Positions 35,123 through 43,051 of a DNA stretch of 64,000 bases are shown here, piece by piece. The notes under the pieces were generated by a model that was given only the letters and a program-made list of their open reading frames with translations, did not search any database and had not been told where the DNA came from. The stretch is from Pedobacter cryoconitis (GTDB lineage Bacteria; Bacteroidota; Bacteroidia; Sphingobacteriales; Sphingobacteriaceae). Positions within the stretch are counted from its first letter, which is position 1; each line of letters opens with the position of its first letter. The stretch spans positions 1 to 64,000 of the forward strand of contig NZ_QLLR01000029.1 of the NCBI RefSeq assembly GCF_003259615.1, read 5' to 3'. A program made the position numbers and the translations under genes.

Positions 35123-36298
35123 TTAATAGTGTACTTTACTGATCTGTATTTTTTGCAAATTACCCTGATCATCTTTTACGGTTATTGTAGCTGTTTGTTT
35201 ACCAGCTAATATATGCGGGCGGTTCAGCATATCACATAAGGTAACTTTGGAATAATCCACATTATCAATTGCCAGGATACGCTGCCCGGGTTTTACTTCG
35301 TTTTTATACTTGTCCCAGACTACGCCAATCGCAAGCCTGTCATTAATTACCGTGGGCACAAATGGCCATTGTTTCTCTCTGACCTCATTGTCTTTTTTGA
35401 TGCTGTTGAAGTAGAATTTATTATGAATAAAATCTAATGTGACAATTCCATACAGCAGAATTTTTGACCCTATAGCTGAACTGCCACTTTTATTGGTTTC
35501 TACAATTGTATTGTTAAACAGCCCATTACCTATGTTGATCTGGGGAATTCTTATCAGATATTTTTCAGCACTTTGCTGCAAACCCAGTCCGCCTATTGTA
35601 TTGGCTCCATAACCTTTGGCCAGAATTTCATAAATACCGGTTTCCGGTAACTGATTCACGAGGTCTTCAGAGATCCGCAGAAACTCATTGTCACCGGTAT
35701 CAAAACCAAGGTCAACTGTAATGTTATCTTTCAGCAGGATCTTAATTATTGGATTACTTTGATAACTTGTATTGGTAATCATTGGTGAACTGTAGCTATC
35801 ATTCAGCTTTAATTTTTCCAGCTGATCGGTCAGAATAATGACCTGCTTTGCTCCATTGATACTCACTATAGAATTGCGGAGAATATTGCTGCCAATTACT
35901 CCATCAATCCCCCAGCATCTGTAGAAGTCCGGGAAAAGTGTGATAGCGGGGATATGATCAAAAGTGACTTTACCGATTTTGATCTGAGGGATCTGTACGA
36001 CACCCATCGTGTCGGTCACACCATTGACATCCGAAAGCGTGTCTTCATCCAGAAACTTAGCTTTTATCTGCTTAACCAGTTCAGGACTAATGGCAACCGG
36101 TGCACCGGTATCAAATAAAAACTTATGCTTTTTGCCATGCAGTTCTACCTGGATAAACATTTTGCCGTTTATCGTTTGGTAGGGAATCTCCTCATAATAA
36201 TTTTTGGATGAAGTTCCTCCCTGGTTATAAGTAAATTCTTGTGCATTGGCATGGGAGCAAATAGCCAGTAGTAAACAGAGGTTGAGAATGAATTTCAT
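35123..36298 (-). CDS. Secreted retropepsin-like aspartyl protease with PDZ-like C-terminus
   Basis: The protein has 391 residues with a signal peptide (1-19, ending ANAQ). Two aspartyl-protease halves are visible: KFLFDTGAPVAISPELV (about 60-76) and VDLGFDTGDNEFLRISEDLV (about 195-214), each with the D-[ST]-G core. A PDZ-like segment near the end (VKPGQRILAIDNVDYSKVTL) is typical of this Bacteroidota family. It should act in the periplasm or at the cell surface; the substrate is unknown. The 2OG-Fe(II) oxygenase gene ends 32 bp upstream on the same strand. Confidence 0.85.
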   Translation of the reverse strand: MKFILNLCLLLAICSHANAQEFTYNQGGTSSKNYYEEIPYQTINGKMFIQVELHGKKHKFLFDTGAPVAISPELVKQIKAKFLDEDTLSDVNGVTDTMGVVQIPQIKIGKVTFDHIPAITLFPDFYRCWGIDGVIGSNILRNSIVSINGAKQVIILTDQLEKLKLNDSYSSPMITNTSYQSNPIIKILLKDNITVDLGFDTGDNEFLRISEDLVNQLPETGIYEILAKGYGANTIGGLGLQQSAEKYLIRIPQINIGNGLFNNTIVETNKSGSSAIGSKILLYGIVTLDFIHNKFYFNSIKKDNEVREKQWPFVPTVINDRLAIGVVWDKYKNEVKPGQRILAIDNVDYSKVTLCDMLNRPHILAGKQTATITVKDDQGNLQKIQISKVHY

Positions 36299-36330
36299 TG
36301 CGTCATATTAGCGCAGCAATTTAAACGTTT

Positions 36331-36951
36331 TTAATTAATTTTCAACCAGCCGGTTATGCTTAATCTTGGTTTATTCGTCATTAATACTTCATGGACGAGT
36401 TCACTGCTTTTGAAGAAAACACTTTTACCATTATCAGGTGATATTTTTTGCAAACTATCCGCATGGTGAATACAAAGTTCTCCGCCATCATTTTGCTGCC
36501 AGTCAGCATTCAGGTAAATGATCATTGAATATTGCCTGCTATCATTGTTCTTGAACTGATCCAGATGTTTTTTATAGAAACTTCCTTCTTCGTATAAAGT
36601 ATAATGGAATTCATAACCAGTAATTCCGGTGTAACAAGAGCTGTTCAGGTAACTGACAAAGCTATCCATCAAATCAAAAAAACTGTTTTCGTGAATATTA
36701 TTATGCTTTCTGTCTAACCAGTAGATCTTATCACTTCTAACCAGCTGATCATGAGAAACACTAGTTTCATTTCCTGTTCCTGCGGATAGCAGTAATTTAT
36801 TGTGGTAAAGGCCGTACAGGTTTTCTTTGAGTTGTGCAGCTAAAGCTACGCTTAAAAAATTTTCTGTGATGCCTACCTTATTGTCTATAAAACTATCGAT
36901 TAGCGTGTTAAAGGTGTTTTGCAAGGAGCGGGGTGGGAAAATATATGGCAA
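36331..36951 (-). CDS. 2OG-Fe(II) oxygenase (prolyl 4-hydroxylase-like)
   Basis: This protein of about 206 residues keeps the iron ligands: HxD in KKHLDQFKNN, a distal His in SSELVHEVLMTNKPRLSITG, and the arginine that binds 2-oxoglutarate just after it. Family members hydroxylate peptidyl-proline or other substrates with O2 and 2-oxoglutarate. No ATG is available near the N-terminus; TTG 36951 or TTG 36924 is the likely start, with a TAA stop ten codons upstream. It precedes the protease gene on the same strand. Confidence 0.82.
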   Translation of the reverse strand: MPYIFPPRSLQNTFNTLIDSFIDNKVGITENFLSVALAAQLKENLYGLYHNKLLLSAGTGNETSVSHDQLVRSDKIYWLDRKHNNIHENSFFDLMDSFVSYLNSSCYTGITGYEFHYTLYEEGSFYKKHLDQFKNNDSRQYSMIIYLNADWQQNDGGELCIHHADSLQKISPDNGKSVFFKSSELVHEVLMTNKPRLSITGWLKIN

Positions 36952-36998
36952 ATCGCCAGCATGTTGGTGAAGGTAGGTTTAATTAATCAATAAAATGC

Positions 36999-37006
36999 TA
37001 ATTTTG
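36999..37006 (+). promoter_or_regulatory. -7 box upstream of the 132-residue gene
   Basis: TAATTTTG matches TAnnTTTG, 31 bp before the ATG at 37037. No clear -33 element is seen. Confidence 0.35.
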
Positions 37007-37036
37007 CAACCCTAACGAGCATCTCAATTTTAACCA

Positions 37037-37435
37037 ATGAATTTATTAGAAGCAAGAGTACTATGGAGTTATGCTCATGAACTGGAGTCAAAAACAGGAA
37101 TTAACAATATTGCTGCCCAGTTTACAGGTGTTCCCCCAATACACAGTCATACCGGTGTTTTAGTTTTAACAAGAAAAGGATTAACCGTTCAGGGTGATGA
37201 TCAGGATGTGGATTTGAAGATCTCACTAGGAGATATAGAAGAAGTTTATGTAGGTTTTGATGAAAATTACCAGCGTAATTTTGTTAAAAACCTGGGTTTA
37301 TTATGTCAGCCGCTAAGAATCTTAACCAATGACGGGATTTCGAAAAAGACAATCTACCTGATTTTGGATTACAATTATTTTGGTTGTGCCAGGAACCTGA
37401 CCTTATTTAATATGCTGCAGGAAATGTTAGCCTGA
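37037..37435 (+). CDS. Conserved protein, PH-like, function unknown
   Basis: The 132-residue protein has no signal peptide or membrane segment. Its beta-rich pattern (HTGVLVLTRKGLTVQGDD, IEEVYVGFDENYQRNF) suggests a PH-like fold. I recognise no functional motif. It is monocistronic, ended by a clear terminator and followed by a small membrane protein. Confidence 0.65.
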   Translation: MNLLEARVLWSYAHELESKTGINNIAAQFTGVPPIHSHTGVLVLTRKGLTVQGDDQDVDLKISLGDIEEVYVGFDENYQRNFVKNLGLLCQPLRILTNDGISKKTIYLILDYNYFGCARNLTLFNMLQEMLA

Positions 37436-37437
37436 AA

Positions 37438-37470
37438 GGAAGAGATTCTATATTGGAATCTCTTCCTTTT
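37438..37470 (+). terminator. Terminator after the 132-residue gene
   Basis: GGAAGAGATTC (37438-37448) pairs with GAATCTCTTCC (37456-37466) across a 7-nt loop and ends in TTTT. It lies 2 bp past the stop codon, so little of the 3' leader remains. Confidence 0.85.
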
Positions 37471-37473
37471 GAA

Positions 37474-37496
37474 TTTTATCACCCGGGGTGATAAAA
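37474..37496. promoter_or_regulatory. 23-bp palindrome upstream of the small membrane protein
   Basis: TTTTATCACCC and GGGTGATAAAA are perfect 11-bp arms around one G. With no loop it suits a dimeric DNA-binding protein rather than an RNA hairpin. It occupies the -33 region of the promoter whose -7 box is 37503-37510. Confidence 0.5.
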
Positions 37497-37502
37497 AATA
37501 TT

Positions 37503-37510
37503 TAAGTTTG
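37503..37510 (+). promoter_or_regulatory. -7 box of the small membrane protein promoter
   Basis: TAAGTTTG is an exact TAnnTTTG match 19 bp before the ATG at 37530, with an upstream palindrome in the usual -33 position. Confidence 0.5.
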
Positions 37511-37529
37511 CATTTCTTCAAAAATAACT

Positions 37530-37706
37530 ATGGCAGATTTCTTTAAAAAGAACGGGATTAAAATTATCTCAATTTTATTACTTATTCTTATCCTTGGTGA
37601 CGCATGGCTTTTATTAACCAAAGGCTTTTCCTCTACCGTACTTTCGGGTTTAATCGGTTGCTCACTTACTTTATTTGGCTTGAATTACTTCAAAAATAAA
37701 AGCTAA
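37530..37706 (+). CDS. Small membrane protein (58 residues), function unknown
   Basis: The frame from ATG 37530 to TAA 37706 encodes a basic, lysine-rich N-terminus (MADFFKKNGIKI) and two hydrophobic helices (about 12-30 and 35-52) ending in NYFKNKS. The positive-inside pattern fits a two-helix inner-membrane protein. It has its own terminator-bounded, promoter-bearing leader with a palindrome. The stop overlaps the end of the opposing panE-like gene by 4 bp. I do not recognise its family. Confidence 0.55.
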   Translation: MADFFKKNGIKIISILLLILILGDAWLLLTKGFSSTVLSGLIGCSLTLFGLNYFKNKS

Positions 37707-38647
37707 ACCAGCATTCCATTTTTGATCTCATGATAAATCTCTGTGGTTTCCGGGACTGGAATCCCCAGCGCTTTTCCGTAGGCTATAATTGCCCCGGCAA
37801 ATAGTTCAAGCTCTGTATTTTCTTTTCCTGATTGGACATCCAGTTGCAAAGAAGTTGGTGTTTGAAAAGGGAAGGAGGCTGCTTTCTGAAAGGTTTGCGC
37901 AATGATGTTTTCAGGAAGATTGATCTCTTTTCTGATCGCGATTGCCTGTATTTCCTGCATCACTTTTAAAGCTCTCTGATGTAATTCTTCTTCCTCATTA
38001 ACCTGTCCGATTGATTTGTTGTATCTGGCAGAAACCAGGCCAAAGCTCGCAATGAAAAAGTATTTGGACCAGATGGCCGGAAATGAATCTTCTTTGTAGT
38101 CTATATCAACCGATGCGTCCTTAAACAAGTCAACGATACCCTGAGGATCGAACTCCTGATGTGCCGGATCTTTACCTACAATGATTTTACCCGGGTTTCC
38201 TTTATGTTCAACAACTCCTTTTTCTTTGATATGCGAGGCTACATAAACACAAGAAGGCAGTACAATTCCACTGGATATTATTTTACGTATCCTTTCATAA
38301 ATGTCCACGCCATTCATCAATGGCAGAATAACCGTATCATTTTTGATTTTATCTTTTAATTGATTGCAGATGTTTTCCAGATCATACTCTTTCACACAGA
38401 TTACAAATACATCTGTATGACCCAGCTCAGCCACTTCTTTTAAAATTTGATGAGGTCTGGCAATAGCATCTTCGTTCTCTGCAGAAAGCAGGGTAAGGCC
38501 ATTTTCTTTAACAATGTCGTAAGTTTTTTCGCGGGCAATAAAAGTAACGTTGATTGCGCTGTCTGCAGCATATTTCCGGGCAAGTTTAAACCCGAAATAA
38601 CCACCAACACCGCCTAATCCGATAATAGCAAATTCTGTTGTTTTCAT
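37703..38647 (-). CDS. panE: 2-dehydropantoate 2-reductase (ketopantoate reductase)
   Basis: The protein has 314 residues. The N-terminal NADPH site GLGGVGGYFGFKLA fits the Rossmann GxGxxG. The C-terminal helical domain contains the family segment IWSKYFFIASFGLVSARYNK, with lysine in the expected region. It reduces ketopantoate to pantoate in the pantothenate/CoA pathway. Family members with other substrates exist, so the assignment is by resemblance. It is monocistronic, with a hairpin between it and the next gene. Confidence 0.85.
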   Translation of the reverse strand: MKTTEFAIIGLGGVGGYFGFKLARKYAADSAINVTFIAREKTYDIVKENGLTLLSAENEDAIARPHQILKEVAELGHTDVFVICVKEYDLENICNQLKDKIKNDTVILPLMNGVDIYERIRKIISSGIVLPSCVYVASHIKEKGVVEHKGNPGKIIVGKDPAHQEFDPQGIVDLFKDASVDIDYKEDSFPAIWSKYFFIASFGLVSARYNKSIGQVNEEEELHQRALKVMQEIQAIAIRKEINLPENIIAQTFQKAASFPFQTPTSLQLDVQSGKENTELELFAGAIIAYGKALGIPVPETTEIYHEIKNGMLV

Positions 38648-38761
38648 TTTTCTGTTAAAATTTTAACTGATCTGATTAATAATCCGCAAGGTGGACAAAT
38701 TACATGTTATCAAATATAAATCCTAATCAGAAAGTGGAAAGATGACGGGGTGATGAAACAG

Positions 38762-38778
38762 GTGACCGGGGAGGTCAC
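38762..38778. promoter_or_regulatory. Small inverted repeat between panE and the nucleoside transporter
   Basis: GTGACC and GGTCAC are 6-bp arms around GGGGA. Too short to be certain; it could be an operator for the flanking genes or chance. Confidence 0.2.
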
Positions 38779-38793
38779 AGTTGTTATAGGAAT

Positions 38794-38825
38794 GTTATAC
38801 CCTGCTCAAAAAAGCAGGATATAAC
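38794..38825 (-). terminator. Hairpin after the nucleoside transporter
   Basis: GTTATA and CCTGCT (38794-38806) pair with AGCAGG and TATAAC (38813-38825) around a short A-rich loop. It lies 10 bp past the minus-strand transporter's stop codon. Confidence 0.65.
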
Positions 38826-38835
38826 ATCAATAAGA

Positions 38836-40101
38836 TTACATTAATACACCTGCGATAGAAGCAGAAAGATAAGAAGCTAATGTTCCGCACATTAACGCTT
38901 TTAAACCTAATTTGGCTAAATCTGCGCGGCGTTCCGGAGCTAATTCTCCAATTCCACCAATCTGCATACCAACGCTGCTGAAGTTAGCAAAACCGCAAAT
39001 AGCGATACTGATAATCAATACACCTTTTTCAGTAACGATCGGAACTGCTTTAGTCGTCAGGTTTTTGAAAGCCAGGAATTCATTCACGGTTAATTTTTGA
39101 CCAAGAAGGGTAGCTGCGTTGCTCACATCCACATCAGGAATACCCATTGACCAGGCAAATGGATAGAACAATCTGCCAAAGATCCAATCCAGTGATAAAT
39201 TAAAGTTTGGATTGAAAAGGTGGCCTATGTTAACTAAAGTATAATCTACTAAAGCGATTAAGGCAATAAAGCCAATTAACATGGCAATTACATTCATGGC
39301 TATTTTAAACCCTTCGCCTGCACCATGTGAAATGGCATCGATCAGGTTTGTATATTCACTTTTAACCTCAAGTTTTACTTTACCCATAGTTTGTGAAACT
39401 TCTGTTTCAGGGAAAACTATCTTAGAAATAATCAAGGCTCCCGGAGCAGCCATTAAACTGGCCATAATCAATTTCGGGGCAAGGTTCATTCCAGCCTGAG
39501 CACCCATGTTTGCATATACAATCAGGATACCACCGGCAATACACGCTAAACTACCGCTCATAGAAGCCAGCAGTTCACTTTTTGTCATCCCTTTAAGATA
39601 AGGTTTGATCATAACCTGAGCTTCAACCTGGCCAACAAAAGCGCTGGCTACGTTACTCAGGGCTTCAGCACCACTCACACGCATAATAAAGTTCATTCCT
39701 TTCGCAATGACAGATACAATACGCTGCATAATACCAAAATGATAAAATATAGCTACCAGCACACAAACCAGGATGATTGTGGCCGTTACATTAAAGGCGA
39801 AAATGAAACTTTCAGGGGCAGCATAGGCATGTGTCTGACCATCAAAACCAATCACAGCAACACCACCATAAACAAAATCAACACCTACTTTAGCAAATTG
39901 CTCGATTTTTTGCATTCCTTTTCCAAGGAACTCAAAGAAGTGCTGAACAGGCGCAACTCTCAGCACCAGGATTGCGATGACTATCTGGAGCGTAAGCCCA
40001 CTTGCTACAAGTCTAAAATTAATCTTCTTCTTGTTGTTAGAACAAAGATAAGCAAGGCCCAATATAAAAATGACGCCAATTACTCCGTGAAAACGCTCCA
40101 T
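38836..40101 (-). CDS. CNT-family (NupC-like) nucleoside transporter
   Basis: The protein has 421 residues with about ten transmembrane helices. ALSNVASAFVGQVEAQVMIKPYLKGM and the C-terminal CGFANFSSVGMQIGGIGELAPER are concentrative nucleoside transporter signatures (glutamate and asparagine residues of the binding site). It imports nucleosides with Na+ or H+. Single gene; the DUF151 nuclease gene lies 67 bp upstream on the same strand. Confidence 0.93.
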   Translation of the reverse strand: MERFHGVIGVIFILGLAYLCSNNKKKINFRLVASGLTLQIVIAILVLRVAPVQHFFEFLGKGMQKIEQFAKVGVDFVYGGVAVIGFDGQTHAYAAPESFIFAFNVTATIILVCVLVAIFYHFGIMQRIVSVIAKGMNFIMRVSGAEALSNVASAFVGQVEAQVMIKPYLKGMTKSELLASMSGSLACIAGGILIVYANMGAQAGMNLAPKLIMASLMAAPGALIISKIVFPETEVSQTMGKVKLEVKSEYTNLIDAISHGAGEGFKIAMNVIAMLIGFIALIALVDYTLVNIGHLFNPNFNLSLDWIFGRLFYPFAWSMGIPDVDVSNAATLLGQKLTVNEFLAFKNLTTKAVPIVTEKGVLIISIAICGFANFSSVGMQIGGIGELAPERRADLAKLGLKALMCGTLASYLSASIAGVLM

Positions 40102-40168
40102 AAAAATTATTCAAATAAAAAAATTTGGGTAGAAAAAATAAAGATGTGTATAAACTTGCAAATATTAA

Positions 40169-40786
40169 CTATTGGGATGAATTTCTTTTGTTGAGTTCAT
40201 CTCTGATACGGGCCGCTTTTTCGTAGGCCTCCTCAGCAATAGCTTCCTGAAGTTTTTGATTAAGTTCCTCAACGCTAAGGCTTCCAAAGCCAGTTCCGGG
40301 AATTGAAGTATCAATATCGTCCTGTCCTTGTTCCTTATTCAGGTTATCCATGTTTTCGAGAAAAACAAAGTCGTTACCTTCGATAACGATACCTGCAGAG
40401 GATAAAATAAATTCGTAGGTATAAATTGAGGAATTAAAACGAACAGCCAGTGCAATTGCATCTGATGTTCTGGCATCGATTTCCTCAGTTCTTTCACCGT
40501 CCGTACAGATCAGCTTAGCAAAGAAGACACCATCTACAAGGTTGTAGATTAGTATTTCTTTGATTTCAATTTTATAAGTCTGCGCAAATGTTTTGAATAG
40601 ATCATGCGTCAACGGCCTGCTTGGGGTCATTTTTTCAATCTCAATTGCAATAGCCTGAGCTTCGAATGCACCTATGATGATAGGTAAACGTCTTCTGCCG
40701 TTTACTTCTCCAAGTACCAGTGCGTAGGCTCCGGATTGGGTTTGGCTATAGGATAAGCCAACAATATCTAGTTTTACTTTTTTCAT
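40169..40786 (-). CDS. DUF151 bifunctional nuclease family protein with UVR tail
   Basis: The protein has 205 residues. Residues 1-150 are the DUF151 domain, with LPIIIGAFEAQAIAIEIE and RPLTHDLFKTFAQ plus DARTSDAIALAVRF. The C-terminus has a UvrB/UvrC-type motif (ELNQKLQEAIAEEAYEKAAR). DUF151 members have been reported as RNase/DNase. It lies 47 bp after etfA and is probably co-transcribed with etfBA; why is unknown. Confidence 0.88.
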   Translation of the reverse strand: MKKVKLDIVGLSYSQTQSGAYALVLGEVNGRRRLPIIIGAFEAQAIAIEIEKMTPSRPLTHDLFKTFAQTYKIEIKEILIYNLVDGVFFAKLICTDGERTEEIDARTSDAIALAVRFNSSIYTYEFILSSAGIVIEGNDFVFLENMDNLNKEQGQDDIDTSIPGTGFGSLSVEELNQKLQEAIAEEAYEKAARIRDELNKRNSSQ

Positions 40787-40796
40787 ATTTATGAAT

Positions 40797-40826
40797 ATCC
40801 GGCGGAAACTTTCATCTCCGCCTGAT
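40797..40826 (-). terminator. Intercistronic hairpin between etfA and the DUF151 gene
   Basis: ATCCGGCGGA pairs with TCCGCCTGAT (one mismatch) around a 10-nt loop. It lacks a T-run, so it may be a partial terminator or an mRNA-stability element that sets different levels for the two genes. Confidence 0.4.
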
Positions 40827-40833
40827 ATTAATA

Positions 40834-41805
40834 TTAAGCTTGATGTGCTTTTAGAGCCTCAATTAATTTAGGGACAACCTCAAAGGCATCGCCAACGATT
40901 CCATAATCAGCAACTTTAAAGAAAGGAGCTTCCGGATCTTTATTGATGACTACAATTACTTTAGAAGAACTTACTCCGGCTAAATGCTGGATAGCTCCTG
41001 AGATACCTATAGCAATATACAAATTTGGACTGATTGCAATACCTGTCTGACCAACGTGTTCTGAGTGTGGTCTCCAGTCTGCATCCGAAACTGGTTTAGA
41101 GCAGGCTGTAGCTGCACCTAATAAGCCAGCCAGTTCTTCGATCATACCCCAGTTTTCAGGTCCTTTCAAACCTCTTCCTGCAGAAACAACCAGTTCCGCG
41201 TCAGGCAGAGAAACTTTATCAGTAGCTCTCACGATTTCTTTAACAATTGCTGTCAGGTCAGTAGCCTGAACAGCAGGAGAGAAGGCTTCGATTGCAGCCG
41301 TAACCGGTGATTCTTTTACGCCGAAAGCATTTGGGTTCAATGCGATTACTTTATTTGCTGAGATCAGCTCAGTAACTGCAAATGCTTTTCCGGAGAAAGC
41401 ACCTTTTTTTACCAGGAACTTACCGCCATCTAATTGCGGAAGTTCGATAGCACCATCCACTAAACCTGCTTTTAATTTAACTGCTACACGTGGCGCAAGA
41501 CCTTTTCCTGAGAAGGAGTTAGAAAGTACAATAATTTCAGCACCCTCTTTCTGAGCAGCTTCTGCAATTACTGCAGCATAAGCCTGGTTAACGAAATTCT
41601 TTAATTCTGCGCTCGCCACATTTAATACTTTGGCAGCACCATATTTACCTAATTCTTGTAATTCGTTATCTGCAACGTTACCGATAGATACAGCGGTAAG
41701 GCTAGTCCCTGTTTTATCTGCAATGGCTTTTGCATAAGAAACTGCTTCAAAAACAGATTTCTTAAACTTACCGTCGACTTGTTCTACATATACTAAAACT
41801 GACAT
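40834..41805 (-). CDS. etfA: Electron transfer flavoprotein subunit alpha
   Basis: The protein has 323 residues. The N-terminal ETF domain is followed by the FAD-binding half: LVVSAGRGLKGPENWGMIEEL, SKPVSDADWRPHSEHVGQTG and the ISGAIQHLAGVSSSKVIVVI signature. With EtfB it passes electrons from acyl-CoA dehydrogenases to the membrane quinone chain. It lies 44 bp after etfB in one operon. Confidence 0.96.
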   Translation of the reverse strand: MSVLVYVEQVDGKFKKSVFEAVSYAKAIADKTGTSLTAVSIGNVADNELQELGKYGAAKVLNVASAELKNFVNQAYAAVIAEAAQKEGAEIIVLSNSFSGKGLAPRVAVKLKAGLVDGAIELPQLDGGKFLVKKGAFSGKAFAVTELISANKVIALNPNAFGVKESPVTAAIEAFSPAVQATDLTAIVKEIVRATDKVSLPDAELVVSAGRGLKGPENWGMIEELAGLLGAATACSKPVSDADWRPHSEHVGQTGIAISPNLYIAIGISGAIQHLAGVSSSKVIVVINKDPEAPFFKVADYGIVGDAFEVVPKLIEALKAHQA

Positions 41806-41849
41806 ATTTTTTCGCTTAGATTTTTATAATTAATTTTTTAAAACAGACC

Positions 41850-42587
41850 TTAGATTACTTTAGCTTCGGTATGCAGCAGGCTGATCAGGTTTGCAGCTTC
41901 TTCTGCCGGAATCAATTTAACCGTTCCGCGGGTAGGAGGAGTTTCAAACTGTACTACTTTAATTACTTCTTCGATTGGCTGTGCAGCAACCACTGCCAAT
42001 GGTTTTGACCTTGCTGACATAATACCTCTCATGGTCGGGATGATTGGAAGCGCTACACCTTCAGCACAGCTGGCTACAAATTTACCCGTTACAGTTACAA
42101 CTTCTTTACCACCTTCAATTTCTCTTTCCAAAGTTGCGGTAGTTCCGTCATAGTCTAATTTTTTGATAATAGAGATTGATGGTATATCTAAAAACCCACC
42201 TACCATTGCAGCTATCTGCGCGCCGTTATAATCAATAGATTCACGACCGGTAAGGATCATATCAAAATTACCCTCTTTAGCATATTCTGCGATCTGAAAA
42301 GCTGTAAAATAAGCATCACGCGGAGCTGCATCAATTCTGACAGCATCATCAGCACCAATGGCCAATGTTTTTCTGATAGTTGGTTCAGTAGCACTTTCGC
42401 CAACATTAATTACGGTTACTGTTCCTTTTCCGCCAGCACAAAGTTCGATCGCTCTTGATAAGGCAATTTCATCATACGGATTCACGATAAACGTAACTCC
42501 CGCAGTATTGAATTGGGTATTATCATTAGTAAAAGTTATTTTTGTCGTTGTGTCGGGCACGTTACTGATACAAACTAATATTTTCAT
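41850..42587 (-). CDS. etfB: Electron transfer flavoprotein subunit beta
   Basis: The protein has 245 residues. AMP-binding ETF domain segments are NPYDEIALSRAIEL, GADDAVRIDA and the ILTGRESIDYNGAQIAAMVG loop. It forms the heterodimer with EtfA encoded downstream. First gene of the etfB-etfA-DUF151 operon. Confidence 0.96.
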   Translation of the reverse strand: MKILVCISNVPDTTTKITFTNDNTQFNTAGVTFIVNPYDEIALSRAIELCAGGKGTVTVINVGESATEPTIRKTLAIGADDAVRIDAAPRDAYFTAFQIAEYAKEGNFDMILTGRESIDYNGAQIAAMVGGFLDIPSISIIKKLDYDGTTATLEREIEGGKEVVTVTGKFVASCAEGVALPIIPTMRGIMSARSKPLAVVAAQPIEEVIKVVQFETPPTRGTVKLIPAEEAANLISLLHTEAKVI

Positions 42588-42715
42588 ATGAATAAGTTGT
42601 TTTTTAAATTGATGAAGCCATTATCTAACTGTTATTGGTTTTTATCAGTGTCTAAATATAACGATTTCAAAAAAATGTCTTTTTGCAAATCTAATTAAAA
42701 AAGCAGGGATTTAAA

Positions 42716-43051
42716 ATGCAAAGTACCCGATTAAACAAGTTATTATCTTTTTTGGCAGCAGAACCGAATGATCCATTTATCTTATATGCACTGGCAACAG
42801 AGTATAACTCCTTAAATGATACTGAACAAGCCTTTCATTATTATCATAAATTAGTAGAAGATCATCCGTCTTATGTTGGAACTTATTATCACTTAGGTAA
42901 ATTATATCAAAAACACGGGCAGACAGATAAGGCTGTTGAGATTTATCAGCTCGGTATGAAAAGGGCCAGAGAAAAAGGTGACGGACATGCTTTTTCAGAA
43001 TTACAAGGAGCCTATAATATGGCAGCAGGCCTGGATTACGAGGACGATTAA
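42716..43051 (+). CDS. Small TPR-repeat protein
   Basis: The 111-residue cytosolic protein is built of TPR-like helices (PFILYALATEYNSLND, FHYYHKLVEDHPSYVGTYYH, GQTDKAVEIYQLGMKRAREK). TPR units mediate protein contacts. Its stop codon TAA shares a base with the ATG of the chromate transporter (TAATG), so the two are translationally coupled. No function can be assigned. Confidence 0.78.
   Translation: MQSTRLNKLLSFLAAEPNDPFILYALATEYNSLNDTEQAFHYYHKLVEDHPSYVGTYYHLGKLYQKHGQTDKAVEIYQLGMKRAREKGDGHAFSELQGAYNMAAGLDYEDD

Noticed and set aside
39739-40194. 151-codon frame opposite the CNT transporter and into the DUF151 gene
   Set aside because: Low-complexity, lysine- and asparagine-rich product without family features; the opposing gene is certain.
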